A model generated the notes under the pieces. That model worked only from the letters and a program-made list of their open reading frames with translations. It searched no databases and had not been told where the DNA came from. From Bacteroidota bacterium (GTDB taxonomy: Bacteria; Bacteroidota; Bacteroidia; Chitinophagales; JADIYW01), in contig JADIYW010000001.1 of the NCBI GenBank assembly GCA_016705125.1, positions 84,501 to 148,500 on the forward strand: 64,000 nucleotides of DNA. The letters are read 5' to 3'. This document shows positions 18,429-28,700 of the stretch, piece after piece. Position numbers and translations under genes: made by a program. The stretch's first letter is position 1. Every line of letters starts with the position of its first letter.

Positions 18429-19259
18429 CTAATAATAATCCAAGGTGTATTCATTCAACAAAAGACCTTCTTTATATCTTTTCATTTTCACCAACTGATT
18501 TTGAGTATTAAACTCATATTCATAATCTACTTTATACCCGTAACTATTTGTAATTGATTTGATTAAATTTTTATTATGAGGATACAAATATCGATTATTC
18601 AGGCCTAAAAGATAGGGTTCAAATGGTATTTCCTCATGTTGCAATTGTGATTCAAAGTCGAAACCACCAGCTATAAACATGCCTTGGTGAGGAGCATATT
18701 TGTTAAATGTATAATTTGAATACTCAATTCGAAAAGTATCATATCCCCAATTAGGCCCAATGATATAAAAATAATAGTAATAAGTACAATAAACATAATT
18801 TCCATTTTTCCTTCTAAAATCCCTAAAACAATTGGAAGCATGAAAAAATGAGTTGTTCTGAAAAAGTAATTGACAATGGTCATCTAAAAAATCTACCTCA
18901 CATTTTTGATATGTATATGGAGAATTATAGGGTTTTTTTTCCATTATTCTATTGATGGTATTAAAGGGCGTAACAATGGCAAATGTGGTGTCCTTATTTG
19001 GAAAAGAAAAGGTTATTTTATTTGGAATTGATTTCAAATTTATATAATTTATCAAGGTGTTTGTAGTGGAATCATATATTTTTACTGATTTTAATTCCCC
19101 TGTATTTGGGTAGTAAAAAAACTGAAATTGATTCAATGATTTTAGTTTGCCACTTACAGCTATTCTATTTTCAGAAATACCATTTGTGGGCACTATTTTT
19201 TCCTTTTTGCAGCCAAAAAGGAATAATAAAATGGTTATTGCAAATAGTATATGTTTCAT
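18429..19259 (-). CDS. Lipoprotein of unknown function, paralogue A
   Basis: 276 residues from ATG 19259 (MKHILFAITILLFLFGC, lipobox Cys about residue 17); an upstream in-frame ATG at 19283 lies in the esterase remnant and would spoil the signal. The body is beta-rich and tyrosine/asparagine-rich, ending in YEYEFNTQNQLVKMKRYKEG, a pattern like the YD/RHS-type closing strand (FEYEFNSLNQLVK in its neighbour). Clearly paralogous to the lipoprotein at 19374-20162 in order of motifs (NKYAPHQGMF versus NKYAPYQKLL; LYPHNKNLIKSI versus LFPQNKNLIESI) but strongly diverged. Function unknown; surface or periplasmic. Confidence 0.8.
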   Translation of the reverse strand: MKHILFAITILLFLFGCKKEKIVPTNGISENRIAVSGKLKSLNQFQFFYYPNTGELKSVKIYDSTTNTLINYINLKSIPNKITFSFPNKDTTFAIVTPFNTINRIMEKKPYNSPYTYQKCEVDFLDDHCQLLFQNNSFFHASNCFRDFRRKNGNYVYCTYYYYFYIIGPNWGYDTFRIEYSNYTFNKYAPHQGMFIAGGFDFESQLQHEEIPFEPYLLGLNNRYLYPHNKNLIKSITNSYGYKVDYEYEFNTQNQLVKMKRYKEGLLLNEYTLDYY

Positions 19260-19269
19260 GATTTTGGGT

Positions 19270-19371
19270 TTACTTGTGTCCATTTAGCCATTTAATAATA
19301 TCGCCTATTTTTTTTGTTAATGAGTCGTTTACAAATCCATGATCTCCACCTGTATGTCTTTTGATGCCGTG
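19270..19371 (-). pseudogene. Remnant of the 3' end of an esterase gene
   Basis: Translates in one frame to 33 residues plus a stop, 25 of them identical to the last 33 of the esterase at 20210-21565 (HGIK..TGGDHGF.N..LT...GDIIKWLNGHK). It begins directly after the stop of lipoprotein paralogue B and ends 10 bases before the ATG of paralogue A. There is no start codon, so it is a relic of a tandem duplication of the unit esterase tail plus lipoprotein. Confidence 0.88.
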
Positions 19372-19373
19372 CC

Positions 19374-20162
19374 TCAATAATATTCCATAGTGTATTCTTC
19401 AATACCTTGAAAACTTGATATTCTGGTTTTTACCAATTGATTTAGACTATTAAATTCGTATTCAAAATCATATTTTTGATGCCAATAACCATCAATTTTA
19501 ATGGATTCAATCAAATTTTTATTTTGAGGAAACAAATAATTATCATCATAACCTAGATAATCTAACAACCCTCCGTCTTCCAATAATAGTTTCTGGTAAG
19601 GAGCATATTTATTATATGGCAAGGTAGTATATGTAATGGCAAAAGTATCGATTCTTTGGATATCGCTACCAGTGAAATAAGATTTATATTTATGAATATA
19701 CTTAGTGTAATTACCATTTACAAGGGTAAACTTGTCATATTTGCCAGTTAATGATATATTGCCTTCAAAATCACTAAAATAATTGAGCTTATTTGTAAAA
19801 CTAACCGTAATATAATCTTTGCTAATTCCATTATTCCAAATAAAAAGCTTTTTAATTAGTCCTTCATTATTATATTTAATTTCAAAGGAATCTAAATATG
19901 TAATAAAATTCAAATTGGCAACTAAAAATATATAATCATTCGTTCGTTTTATTGTATATCCTAATGTTGTGTCATCAGCAATTATAGAAATTTTCTCTAA
20001 ATTTCCACTAACTTCATTGTAACTAAAAAAAGTTTTTTGAAGGGGTGAAGTCGATACCGTTTTGATTTTCCCCTTTAAATCATTTTTTTTTATTGGTTCA
20101 CTTTTTTCTTTCTTACAAGCAAAAAGAAAAATTATTGCGATTATATAAATTGTATTTTTCAT
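19374..20162 (-). CDS. Lipoprotein of unknown function, paralogue B
   Basis: 262 residues with a clean lipobox (MKNTIYIIAIIFLFAC, Cys about 16) followed by KKEKSEP. Same general architecture as paralogue A: strands around a central NKYAPYQ, then LFPQNKNLIESI and a closing FEYEFNSLNQLVKTRI. It lies 47 bases downstream of the esterase stop and probably shares its transcript. Function unknown. Confidence 0.8.
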   Translation of the reverse strand: MKNTIYIIAIIFLFACKKEKSEPIKKNDLKGKIKTVSTSPLQKTFFSYNEVSGNLEKISIIADDTTLGYTIKRTNDYIFLVANLNFITYLDSFEIKYNNEGLIKKLFIWNNGISKDYITVSFTNKLNYFSDFEGNISLTGKYDKFTLVNGNYTKYIHKYKSYFTGSDIQRIDTFAITYTTLPYNKYAPYQKLLLEDGGLLDYLGYDDNYLFPQNKNLIESIKIDGYWHQKYDFEYEFNSLNQLVKTRISSFQGIEEYTMEYY

Positions 20163-20209
20163 AATTAGGTTTTATATCGATTATATCGGCATTATTAAAA
20201 TTTTATTTA

Positions 20210-21565
20210 TTATTTGTGCCCGTTTAGCCATTTGATAATATCGCCTCTTATTAAGGTCAAGGGGCCGTTTATAAATCCATGATCTCCACCTGTATATATT
20301 TTGATGCCGTGCTTTTTTATGTTGTTATAGGTTGTTGGTATATTAGTACCTGTACCACTATTGGTATAATTAAATACCAAATCTCCTATATTGGCTAAGG
20401 AAGTTGTCATGCCATTGGTAGCATTGGTATAAGGCACCAAATTATCATTATCACCATGCATTATAAAGGTGGGAATAATATGACTTGTATTAAGGGCGTG
20501 ATAAGGACTATAGGTTAATAAAGTACTATTACTTAATGGAGCAGTAATAACTTGTGCATAGGAGCTCTGAATATCATTATACAAATCGAGTATTCTAGGA
20601 TTAGTTAAAGGAGGAATCGAGTTTGAAATGGTACAGATGGGCGAACTTATGGTATTGAATATAAAATCTTGAAATGCCAAGTCAAAATAAAAATACCATG
20701 GGAAATGCAATGCATTTGCTGGGACATTATTTGGATTAGCAAACTTATAATATGGATTTCCACAATTAAATGTAAAAGGCTTCACCCTTATATACTCGCC
20801 ATACTGTTGCATATTGGTGGGGGCATACATCGAGATCACCGATTTGATATAACTTGTATTTGCATTGTTATATGCCCAGTTGAGTACCAAATGCCCACCA
20901 GCACTTTCACCTACTAGCTGTATGCTATTGGCATTGAGTCCTAAACAGGGTTTAAAATTGGTGCGAATATGGTTTATAGCCTCATCAATGCTATTCATCT
21001 GGGTTTGTATAGTAGTAGTATTGCCAATTATTTCGGCATTGTCTTTGCCATAACCAATCAATGGGTATAGCATAGTAATTACTACATAACCATTAGCCAA
21101 CAATTGTTTTACAATATTGGTATTCAATACATTTGAAGATGTCCATCCAAAATACCATCCATTAGTAGTGTTTGGATTGGGGCCAGAGTACCACGCTCCG
21201 CCATGCACTAGCACTACAATGGGTTTGTTGGGTTGGTTGGTAATCGTATTATATTGGATATAATATAATTCGCGTGGGTCGGTGCCATATTGTGCAATGG
21301 CTTTAATCCTATTTGCATATAAATCCCTCATTGTGCTAGGTGCTGGATTAATGCCACCACATGGTATTACAAATTCATCAGATGGTTCATCAATTATTTG
21401 CTCCTGTGCTATTACGCTACTCACATATTCTTTAACTAATGCTGGATCGAGCCTTTCTAAATCCCGAACAGGAGAAAGCTGAAAAATATTTTCTTCATTT
21501 TTTTCAACTGTTTCGACTTCTTCACCTATTCGAGCATTTGTCATCTCGGTAGTGTTATCCAACAT
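20210..21565 (-). CDS. Alpha/beta-hydrolase (carboxylesterase-like), probable phase-variable lipoprotein
   Basis: 451 residues from the first ATG (21565). The hydrolase core begins about residue 115: HGGAW is the oxyanion-hole motif, GESAGG carries the nucleophile Ser, HGDND the acid and GGDHGF the catalytic His, the layout of hormone-sensitive-lipase/BD-FAE-type esterases. The first ~90 residues are unrelated acidic linker. Upstream of this ATG the sequence encodes a lipoprotein signal (FFISFIAC then SKK, Cys codon 21587-21589) but no ATG leads into it in the present frame: an (AAAG)5 tract puts the only candidate start, GTG at 21684-21686, out of frame by one. As read, only a cytoplasmic form can be made from 21565. 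Confidence 0.85.
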   Translation of the reverse strand: MLDNTTEMTNARIGEEVETVEKNEENIFQLSPVRDLERLDPALVKEYVSSVIAQEQIIDEPSDEFVIPCGGINPAPSTMRDLYANRIKAIAQYGTDPRELYYIQYNTITNQPNKPIVVLVHGGAWYSGPNPNTTNGWYFGWTSSNVLNTNIVKQLLANGYVVITMLYPLIGYGKDNAEIIGNTTTIQTQMNSIDEAINHIRTNFKPCLGLNANSIQLVGESAGGHLVLNWAYNNANTSYIKSVISMYAPTNMQQYGEYIRVKPFTFNCGNPYYKFANPNNVPANALHFPWYFYFDLAFQDFIFNTISSPICTISNSIPPLTNPRILDLYNDIQSSYAQVITAPLSNSTLLTYSPYHALNTSHIIPTFIMHGDNDNLVPYTNATNGMTTSLANIGDLVFNYTNSGTGTNIPTTYNNIKKHGIKIYTGGDHGFINGPLTLIRGDIIKWLNGHK

Positions 21566-21596
21566 TTTATCTTCTACCTTTTTGCTACAAGCTATA

Positions 21597-21624
21597 AAAG
21601 AAATAAAGAAAGAAAGAAAGAAAG
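21597..21624. repeat. Tetranucleotide tract (AAAG)5 plus two imperfect units in the esterase signal-peptide region
   Basis: Perfect AAAG x5 at 21605-21624, preceded by AAAG and AAAT (21597-21604). On the coding (minus) strand it is (CTTT)n within the hydrophobic core of the predicted signal peptide. A change of one unit shifts the frame by one, which is the signature of a slipped-strand phase-variation tract. Confidence 0.85.
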
Positions 21625-21767
21625 ATAAGATTTTTTGTGATATATCCTAATTTTTGCGGATATTTATTTGTTGGTTTTTGTTTCACAATTGAAGTGTTTG
21701 TACAAATGTAATATTAATTTATTGTTATTGCAAGTGTTTTGGCCTTTTTGTTTTTTCAATAATTCAA

Positions 21768-21801
21768 TTTGTACAATTAAAACACAGAATTGTTATTTTT
21801 G
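21768..21801 (+). promoter_or_regulatory. Promoter of the J-domain gene (-33 TTTG, -7 TATTTTTG)
   Basis: TTTG at 21768-21771, a 22-base spacer and TATTTTTG at 21794-21801. The ATG at 21807 follows within 6 bases, so the mRNA would have almost no leader. Confidence 0.5.
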
Positions 21802-21806
21802 TGTAA

Positions 21807-22607
21807 ATGAAAGATTATTACAAATTGTTGGAGCTAAAGGAGCTTGCGACTGAAAGCGAAATAAAAAAAGCCTACCATCGCTTAGCCAAAATTTACCATC
21901 CTGACAAAAATGAAAACCCAAAACTGGCAGAAGATAAATTTAAAGAAATAAATGAAGCTTATAATGTATTATCCAATCCTATCAAAAAAAGCCAGTATGA
22001 TGCTTTAAGAAAAGCCAAAAACCAAACTTTTAATTATCAATACAAAAGCGACCCAAGAGGCTATCAATACAATCAAACTAATCAAAAAAAAGAAAATAAA
22101 CCTCCAAATGAAACCCAGAAAAAAGTGCCTATTCCAAGTCGTTGGCGAACGCTTGCTATTCCGCTCGCTTTTTTTATTACTGGTGGTTTGCTCGGTTGGT
22201 TTTTAAAAACATGGAATGAAAATGAAAAAACAACCGCTACTGCTAAGGAAATTGAAGCTGTAACCATTTGGCCTACAGGAGCTATTGATGATTTAGGTAT
22301 AAAAAAATTCAAATTGACCACTTCTAATAAATTCGGGAAACTCCTTTATGAATTCGATGCCACATTTTATGATAATAATGTTATTATTTCAAGTGCCATT
22401 CAAAAAAATCCTTATGTCCGCATGAATATCGAATTTTTGGATAAAAACAATCAAATATTATACTCTCTTCCCTTAAATTTATCAGCTGCCAAATTTAATT
22501 TTTCGGATGATGGTTCTTTCTTGGGTATGAATTTTAATGCCTCCACCGAATTATCATCTAAGCTGTATGAAAAATTCAACACCATTTCAATCAGCAAAAA
22601 TTTTTAA
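21807..22607 (+). CDS. J-domain protein with one membrane segment
   Basis: 266 residues. An N-terminal J-domain (about 3-68) with the HPD motif (YHPDKNENP) predicts interaction with DnaK-type Hsp70. There is no Gly/Phe region or zinc finger, so it is a type III J-protein. A glutamine/asparagine-rich linker leads to a single membrane helix (LAIPLAFFITGGLLGWFL, about 116-134) and a ~120-residue C-terminal domain of unknown fold. By topology the J-domain would be cytoplasmic and the C-terminal domain periplasmic. Presumably recruits Hsp70 to the membrane. Confidence 0.85.
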   Translation: MKDYYKLLELKELATESEIKKAYHRLAKIYHPDKNENPKLAEDKFKEINEAYNVLSNPIKKSQYDALRKAKNQTFNYQYKSDPRGYQYNQTNQKKENKPPNETQKKVPIPSRWRTLAIPLAFFITGGLLGWFLKTWNENEKTTATAKEIEAVTIWPTGAIDDLGIKKFKLTTSNKFGKLLYEFDATFYDNNVIISSAIQKNPYVRMNIEFLDKNNQILYSLPLNLSAAKFNFSDDGSFLGMNFNASTELSSKLYEKFNTISISKNF

Positions 22608-22631
22608 TGCGCTAGATTCTTCCTTTATACT

Positions 22632-22639
22632 TACCTTTG
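22632..22639 (+). promoter_or_regulatory. Promoter -7 box (TACCTTTG) touching the rlmN start
   Basis: Exact TAnnTTTG ending one base before the rlmN ATG at 22641. If used, transcription would begin at or inside the start codon, so the mRNA would be leaderless, or the true start lies slightly downstream. Confidence 0.45.
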
Positions 22640-22640
22640 C

Positions 22641-23693
22641 ATGGTGGAAAAATTGGTGGCAAAAAAAGATATTCGTTCCTTTTCAAAAAAAGACTTAGAG
22701 GTTGAGTTCTTGCAATTGCAGGAACCTAGTTTCAGAGCTCGACAGGTATATGAATGGCTTTGGAAAAAAAGTGCATTCACTTTTGATGAAATGACTAGCC
22801 TTTCATTGGCCTTGCGTGAAAAATTATCTGCAAATTTTACCATCAACCACATAAGAGAATACACCACACAAATAAGTGCCGATGGCACTATAAAATCGGC
22901 ATTCAAATTATTCGACAACCACTTAATTGAAGGGGTTTTAATTCCAACAGAGGAAAGAGCCACTGCTTGTGTATCCTCACAAGTGGGTTGTTCACTGAGT
23001 TGCAAATTTTGTGCTACCGGCTATATGGATCGTGCACGCAACCTAAATCCTGATGAAATATACGACCAAGTGGTTTTACTCAACCAGCAAGCTATAAAAA
23101 ATCAGGGTAAACCACTTACTAATATTGTTTTTATGGGTATGGGCGAACCTTTGTTGAATTACAAAAACGTAATCGAAAGTATTGCAAAAATTACAAGTCC
23201 CGAAGGTTTGAACATGGCGTCGAGGCGAATAACGGTTTCTACCGCCGGAATAGCCAAAATGATAAAACGCTTAGGTGATGAAAAGGTGAAATTCAATCTT
23301 GCACTTTCCCTTCATGCCGCCAACGACGAAAAAAGAAATACAATTATGCCTATCAATGAACAAAACAATATTGAGGTATTAATTGATGCATTAACACATT
23401 TTCAAAAGGAAACAGGCAACGATGTAACTTTTGAATACATATTGCTAAATGGCGTAAACGACTCACCTAAAGATGCTGATGAACTGGCTGAATTGTGTAA
23501 AAAACTGCCATTTGTAAAGGTAAATTTGATTGAATACAACAAAATTAAAGAAGCAGATTTTTCTAAAACGGATAAGATAAGACGTGATAATTTTGTGCGT
23601 CTTTTGGAAGAAAAAAAAGTTATAGCCAATGTGCGCCGGAGTCGTGGTAAAGATATTGATGCGGCATGTGGACAATTGGCAAATAAAAATTAA
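22641..23693 (+). CDS. rlmN: 23S rRNA (adenine2503-C2)-methyltransferase, dual-specificity RlmN
   Basis: 350 residues. Radical SAM methyltransferase acting on A2503 of 23S rRNA and A37 of some tRNAs. CxxxCxxC is at C117, C121 and C124 (CSLSCKFCATG), and the second catalytic cysteine is in the C-terminal AACGQL. FRARQVYEWLWKKS, GMGEPLLNY and NLALSLHA are all typical of the family. Length is normal. The ATG at 22641 agrees with homologues. Confidence 0.95.
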   Translation: MVEKLVAKKDIRSFSKKDLEVEFLQLQEPSFRARQVYEWLWKKSAFTFDEMTSLSLALREKLSANFTINHIREYTTQISADGTIKSAFKLFDNHLIEGVLIPTEERATACVSSQVGCSLSCKFCATGYMDRARNLNPDEIYDQVVLLNQQAIKNQGKPLTNIVFMGMGEPLLNYKNVIESIAKITSPEGLNMASRRITVSTAGIAKMIKRLGDEKVKFNLALSLHAANDEKRNTIMPINEQNNIEVLIDALTHFQKETGNDVTFEYILLNGVNDSPKDADELAELCKKLPFVKVNLIEYNKIKEADFSKTDKIRRDNFVRLLEEKKVIANVRRSRGKDIDAACGQLANKN

Positions 23694-23790
23694 TTATCTA
23701 AATTTAAAAAAACACCTGCCTTTTTTCAATGTTAAAAAAAAATTAACTACCTTTTCGGGCTAAATTATTTAAAGCACTAATATTTTTAAT

Positions 23791-25401
23791 ATGAGCAATA
23801 AAGAAAACTGGGGTTCAAGGGTTGGCTTGGTATTGGCGATGGCAGGAAATGCAGTTGGTTTTGGCAATTTTCTTCGATTCCCCGTACAAGCGGTTCAAAA
23901 TGGTGGTGGTGCTTTTATCATTCCTTATTTAGTTTGTTTTTTATTAATGGGTATTCCTTTGCTTTTTGTAGAATGGTCTATAGGAAGACATGGCGGCAGG
24001 TACGGACACCACAGCACACCTTTTATGATGGGCGCTATGGATAAAAGGGCTTTGTGGAAATATATTGGCGTTTTTGGCATATTTTCAAATATAGCCATTG
24101 CAGCCTATTACTGTTATCTGGAATCGTGGACACTGGCTTATATATGGAATTTTATTTCAGGTGCCTTTCATGGCAAAACTAGTGAAGAAGTAAGTGCAAT
24201 TTTTGGAAATTATGTAAGTCTTTCAAATGGCACTGGTGGGTTCGATATTATGCCCATTGTTTTTTGGATTATTTGCTTGGCTATGAATACGTATATCCTT
24301 AGCAGAGGCTTATCGGGCGGCGTTGAAGTGGTGGCAAAAATTGGAATGCCTTTACTTATAATTTTCGGTATTTTTCTAGCATATAAAGGCATTACGCTCA
24401 AAGCCGGACAGCACGGCGCTATTAATGATGGAACGCTAGGATTAAATTATTTATGGACACCCAATTTTGATTCCATTTGGACACCAAAAGTATGGCTTGC
24501 CGCTGCGGGGCAAATATTTTTTACACTTTCCGTTGGAATGGGCTCCATTCAATGTTATGCCTCATTTGTAAAAGGAAAAGACGATATCGCTCTAAATTCG
24601 ATGAGTGCTGGCTGGATGAATGAATTTGTAGAAGTGGTTTTAGGCAGTTCAATTATTATTCCTATTTCGGTTGGGTATTTGGGGATAGACAAAGTGGCTG
24701 AATTGGCAGCCAATGGCGGTTTAGGCATGGGATTCAAAACGCTACCTTATTTATTTGAACAATGGGGGCCAACCCTTTCGGTAGTAAGTGGTATTATGTT
24801 TTTCTCTTTACTCTTTTTTGCAGGTATTACCTCTTCTCTCGCTATGGGCACGCCATGCATGAGTTTTTTAGAAGATGAATACAAATGGAGCCGTGAAAAA
24901 GCTGCCTTAACTTTCGGTTTGGTTATTCTTGTATTGGGCTTGCCTACAGTTTTGTTCTTTAATTATGGTGTATTTGACGAATATGATTATTGGGCCGGAA
25001 CGGTTTCCTTGGTCGTTTTTGCTTTAGCCGAGGTTGTCCTATTTTCATGGGTATTTGGAATCAAAAAAGGGTGGGCTGAATTAATGGAAGGAGCCGATAT
25101 TAAAATCCCTAATGTCTACAAATATATTACGCTTTATATTACACCCGTTTTGCTAGGCGCAGTATTCATTGCTAGTCTTCCCGAAATATGGAGTAAAATT
25201 ATAAATAAAGATATTTATGAAAAAATTGGTGCTGCAACTGATTCAACAGTTATTGCTGAGTTGCAAAAAACGCTTTTGTTTGTAAATATTTCAAGAATAG
25301 GTTTAATTTTCGTTTTTGCTGTAATTGCATTTATGGTTTATAAAGCATATCAAAAACGTTTAAAAGAAGGAAAAAATTTAACATGGGTACAACAGCTTTA
25401 A
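23791..25401 (+). CDS. Neurotransmitter:sodium symporter (NSS/SNF) family transporter
   Basis: 536 residues, LeuT fold with about 12 membrane helices. The N-terminus WGSRVGLVLAMAGNAVGFGNFLRFPVQAVQNGGGAF is TM1 of the family with the unwound sodium- and substrate-binding stretch (GNAVGFGNF). Probably a Na+-coupled amino acid importer; substrate not deducible. Followed with overlap by a small MetS-like subunit gene, as in MetPS systems. Confidence 0.92.
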   Translation: MSNKENWGSRVGLVLAMAGNAVGFGNFLRFPVQAVQNGGGAFIIPYLVCFLLMGIPLLFVEWSIGRHGGRYGHHSTPFMMGAMDKRALWKYIGVFGIFSNIAIAAYYCYLESWTLAYIWNFISGAFHGKTSEEVSAIFGNYVSLSNGTGGFDIMPIVFWIICLAMNTYILSRGLSGGVEVVAKIGMPLLIIFGIFLAYKGITLKAGQHGAINDGTLGLNYLWTPNFDSIWTPKVWLAAAGQIFFTLSVGMGSIQCYASFVKGKDDIALNSMSAGWMNEFVEVVLGSSIIIPISVGYLGIDKVAELAANGGLGMGFKTLPYLFEQWGPTLSVVSGIMFFSLLFFAGITSSLAMGTPCMSFLEDEYKWSREKAALTFGLVILVLGLPTVLFFNYGVFDEYDYWAGTVSLVVFALAEVVLFSWVFGIKKGWAELMEGADIKIPNVYKYITLYITPVLLGAVFIASLPEIWSKIINKDIYEKIGAATDSTVIAELQKTLLFVNISRIGLIFVFAVIAFMVYKAYQKRLKEGKNLTWVQQL

Positions 25402-25523
25402 TAATGATGATTTCAGCAGAAGGGATTATTATCCTATTTACTGCTTATTTTTTTTGGAAGGTATTGGTAACCCCTCCAAAAAAAGAACCAGATTCTTATT
25501 CTGATAATGATCTAGTAATCTAA
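25383..25523 (+). CDS. Small MetS-like subunit of the NSS transporter
   Basis: 46-residue ORF (ATG 25383, TAA 25521-25523) overlapping the last 19 bases of the transporter gene in another frame. One membrane helix (ALIMMISAEGIIILFTAYFFW) followed by a KVLVTPPKKEPDSYSDND tail. Tiny single-helix proteins of exactly this shape and position are known as MetS/NSS small subunits needed for transport activity. Overlap implies translational coupling. It is small, but the context makes it credible. Confidence 0.75.
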   Translation: MGTTALIMMISAEGIIILFTAYFFWKVLVTPPKKEPDSYSDNDLVI

Positions 25524-25742
25524 ATTAAGATGTAAATATTCTTTAAATATTGTATTTTTAAATAGGTTGTTATTTAAATTCCCTCATTCATTTATAAATT
25601 CCTTTCGCTTTTTTAGCTAAATAAAAATTATATATAATTTTTTTTCTAAAAATTAGGCTATGTTAATATAATGTTATACATTCGTTCAACTTATTGTGTT
25701 TTTTTATAATAAGTTAAAAACTAAACGACTAATATTATTTAC

Positions 25743-28700
25743 ATGAAGAAGGGGAACTTGATGTTAATTGCTTGTATCTGTATATTAAGCAATTTATTTT
25801 CACAAAGTATTAATTTAAGTACAAATACTTTGTCTTATACCAACAATAAAATTATGGGATTTAATCCCGCAAGAGCATGGGCAGCTTCTTTAAGCAATAA
25901 TTCGCTAAATGGATATACTGGTTTGATAAATGATTTATCGCTTGAGCCATTTAATAATTTAAATATCCAAGTTTTGCGTTTCCCTGGGGGCACCCTTGCA
26001 GATGGTTACCATAGATATAGAAACGGATTTGGATTAAGAGAAGATGAAAACAATGATTTAGATTTTTTTGCAGATCCATCTAATACAGATTTAGCTTACG
26101 ATTTGGCTCGTGATGAGCAAGCCGTTAACGATCCTACTTTTTACAATGCTGCCAATTATATAGGTTGGAACAATCCAAATGGAGGGAATAATAATATAAT
26201 TTTTCCATTTATTCAGTATGTGAAAAAATTGAATGCCGACAAAAATGGTGATGGCATTATGGATAATAATATAAAAGCACATTGTGTGGTAAATATTGTA
26301 TCCCATTTCTGCTTTAGAGATAACCTTAGAAATGAATTATTTAATAATGTTGATTTAATTGGCAAAATCAATAATATAAATGATTTAGAAAATTTAAAAA
26401 ATCAAGGTTTAATATCAGATGCCTTTTATTTTTTGGTAATCGAAAATTTTGAAATGGTTCAACAATTACATGCTAATATAGGTGTTGTAGCTGTTGAAAT
26501 AGGAAATGAATTAGCCAACGAAGGCAATAGAACTACAACTCCTTTGGATTCATTTAAAATGTCAACAAAATTGAGTGTATTGCAACGAAAATTATTGAAT
26601 AAAAAAGTATGGACAACACAAGATGTCAGTTCTATACAATATTATGCTGCTTTAGTAAAAATGTATTCTAACTTAATTAAAAATTCTATCGATAATACTA
26701 TTAAAATTGGAATACCTGTATCAGAGTATGTGTCCGCCAATGAAACATGGAATAATTACCTTGCGGCTAATGTTTACGACTATTACAACGCAATTGTAAT
26801 GCATAGTTATTTTAGTGATTATACGCCTTCAACAATTGACCAAAATTTAAGTAATGACTTCTCCTTATGCAATGAATTAATGAAAAACTATTTTGCAAAT
26901 GGAGTTTTAGGCAAAATTATTGGCATCAACTCCTTGCCTGTTGGACTAAATAAAAAAATATGGTTTTCTGAGTTCGGTATAAAATACGATAATAAGCCTG
27001 TTACCATTAATCGATCAAAATTTGCAAATACTTTACTTGATGGAATTTTTCAATTTGAATATTTGCTCAATTTTATGGAGTTAAATGCTGCCCCAATTCA
27101 AGTTGGTACTTCTACCGTAAACCGACCAATTGAATCTTTTTGTCATCACTTAACCATTGATGAAGATTTAAGCGGCTCTCAATTTCCCACTTATGAATTG
27201 GCAAACCATTCTTATACAAATACTCAATCACCAAAAGTAAGAGCAGCCCATTTAGCATACCAATTAACAAAAGATTTATTTAAGGATTCAATTTTTAAAA
27301 TTACAAGCCATACTGGTATTGATTTTGGAAATACCAACACAAATGTCAATACAAAACTATATTATAAAAAAGGCGATCCAAATAATCTAACAGACGGAGG
27401 CACCATTTACTTGGCATACGACAATAAAAGCGCAACAGATATAGCGGCAAATTTAGCCAATTTGAATATTACTGGAAACGGCATTTATACCATTAATGGT
27501 ATGGATATTTCGTATGCTTATGCCAATAAATTATATGCCTCTCTGGGCACCACAGCTTTTATGAACGATGAAACTTTATATCAAAACAACTTAGACAAAA
27601 CAATTAAAATAGTTGAAAACCAAATAATTAACTCTTTTACAGGCTTTAATTATCGTGCAAATTCATTTGGAATTATTAAAATTACTTTGAATTATACAGA
27701 AGGCACCGGAGGAAATAGTTGTTCCTATTTAAAGTTTACAAATACTGGAGGTGCTGGTGACTATGTAAATATTCCATATAAAAATGCCATTCAAAATTTG
27801 CATACTGGAAATTTTACTATCGAAATGAATGTGAGAGGACTTACAAATACAAATTATATGGTTTTGTTTTCAAATGCAATTCAACAATTTCATCCATTCA
27901 AAAATAACATAACCATTGCCTATAATAGGTTTGGAACCAATAACAAAATTGAATTTTGGCAAAATAATAAAAAATATGCCTTCAATTTATGCAAAAATTT
28001 AAACGATAATAATTGGCACCATTTGGCGATTGTAAAAAGTGGCACCAAAATGTATTGCTTTATCGACAACCCAATTCCCTGCGGCACAACTACCTATTCC
28101 ATTGCAGGATATCTGCCTCCTGTTGTAGCCGATTGGAGTATCGGCGGTGGCAATAAGTACAAACCGACTGGCACTACTACTTTAGGTAGTTATTTTGGCA
28201 CAACTGGCGATATTGACGAGGTAAGAATATGGAAAATTGCACGTACCGGAAATGAATTAATGTCGAGTGCTTATTTGGACATTACTCCAACAGACCCAAA
28301 TTTAGTAGCGTATTGGAAGTTTAATGACAATACCCAAACAGTAACGGATGCTAAGTCTTTAGCTAATGGAACTTTGGGGCTTAATACCACAATGGCCAAT
28401 GATGATCCAAGTTATCAAACTTCAGGGTGTGGAGGCAGTAGATTAATGAGCCAAGAATTACCAATTATTGAAAAAGTATTTATCACAAAAGAATCTTTAA
28501 AAGTATTTCCGAATCCAAGTTCACCAAGTCAAATTAAGTTTGAATTTCTTTCTTTAACTCAACAAAATGCAATAATTCAAATTTTTGATGTACAGGGCAA
28601 GCAGCTAATGTTAAAAAACAGTTTGCTTTCAGAAGGCATTCAAAACATTGAGACCGATTTGGCTTTAATCGATCAAAAAGGGATGTTCTTTATCTCTGTT

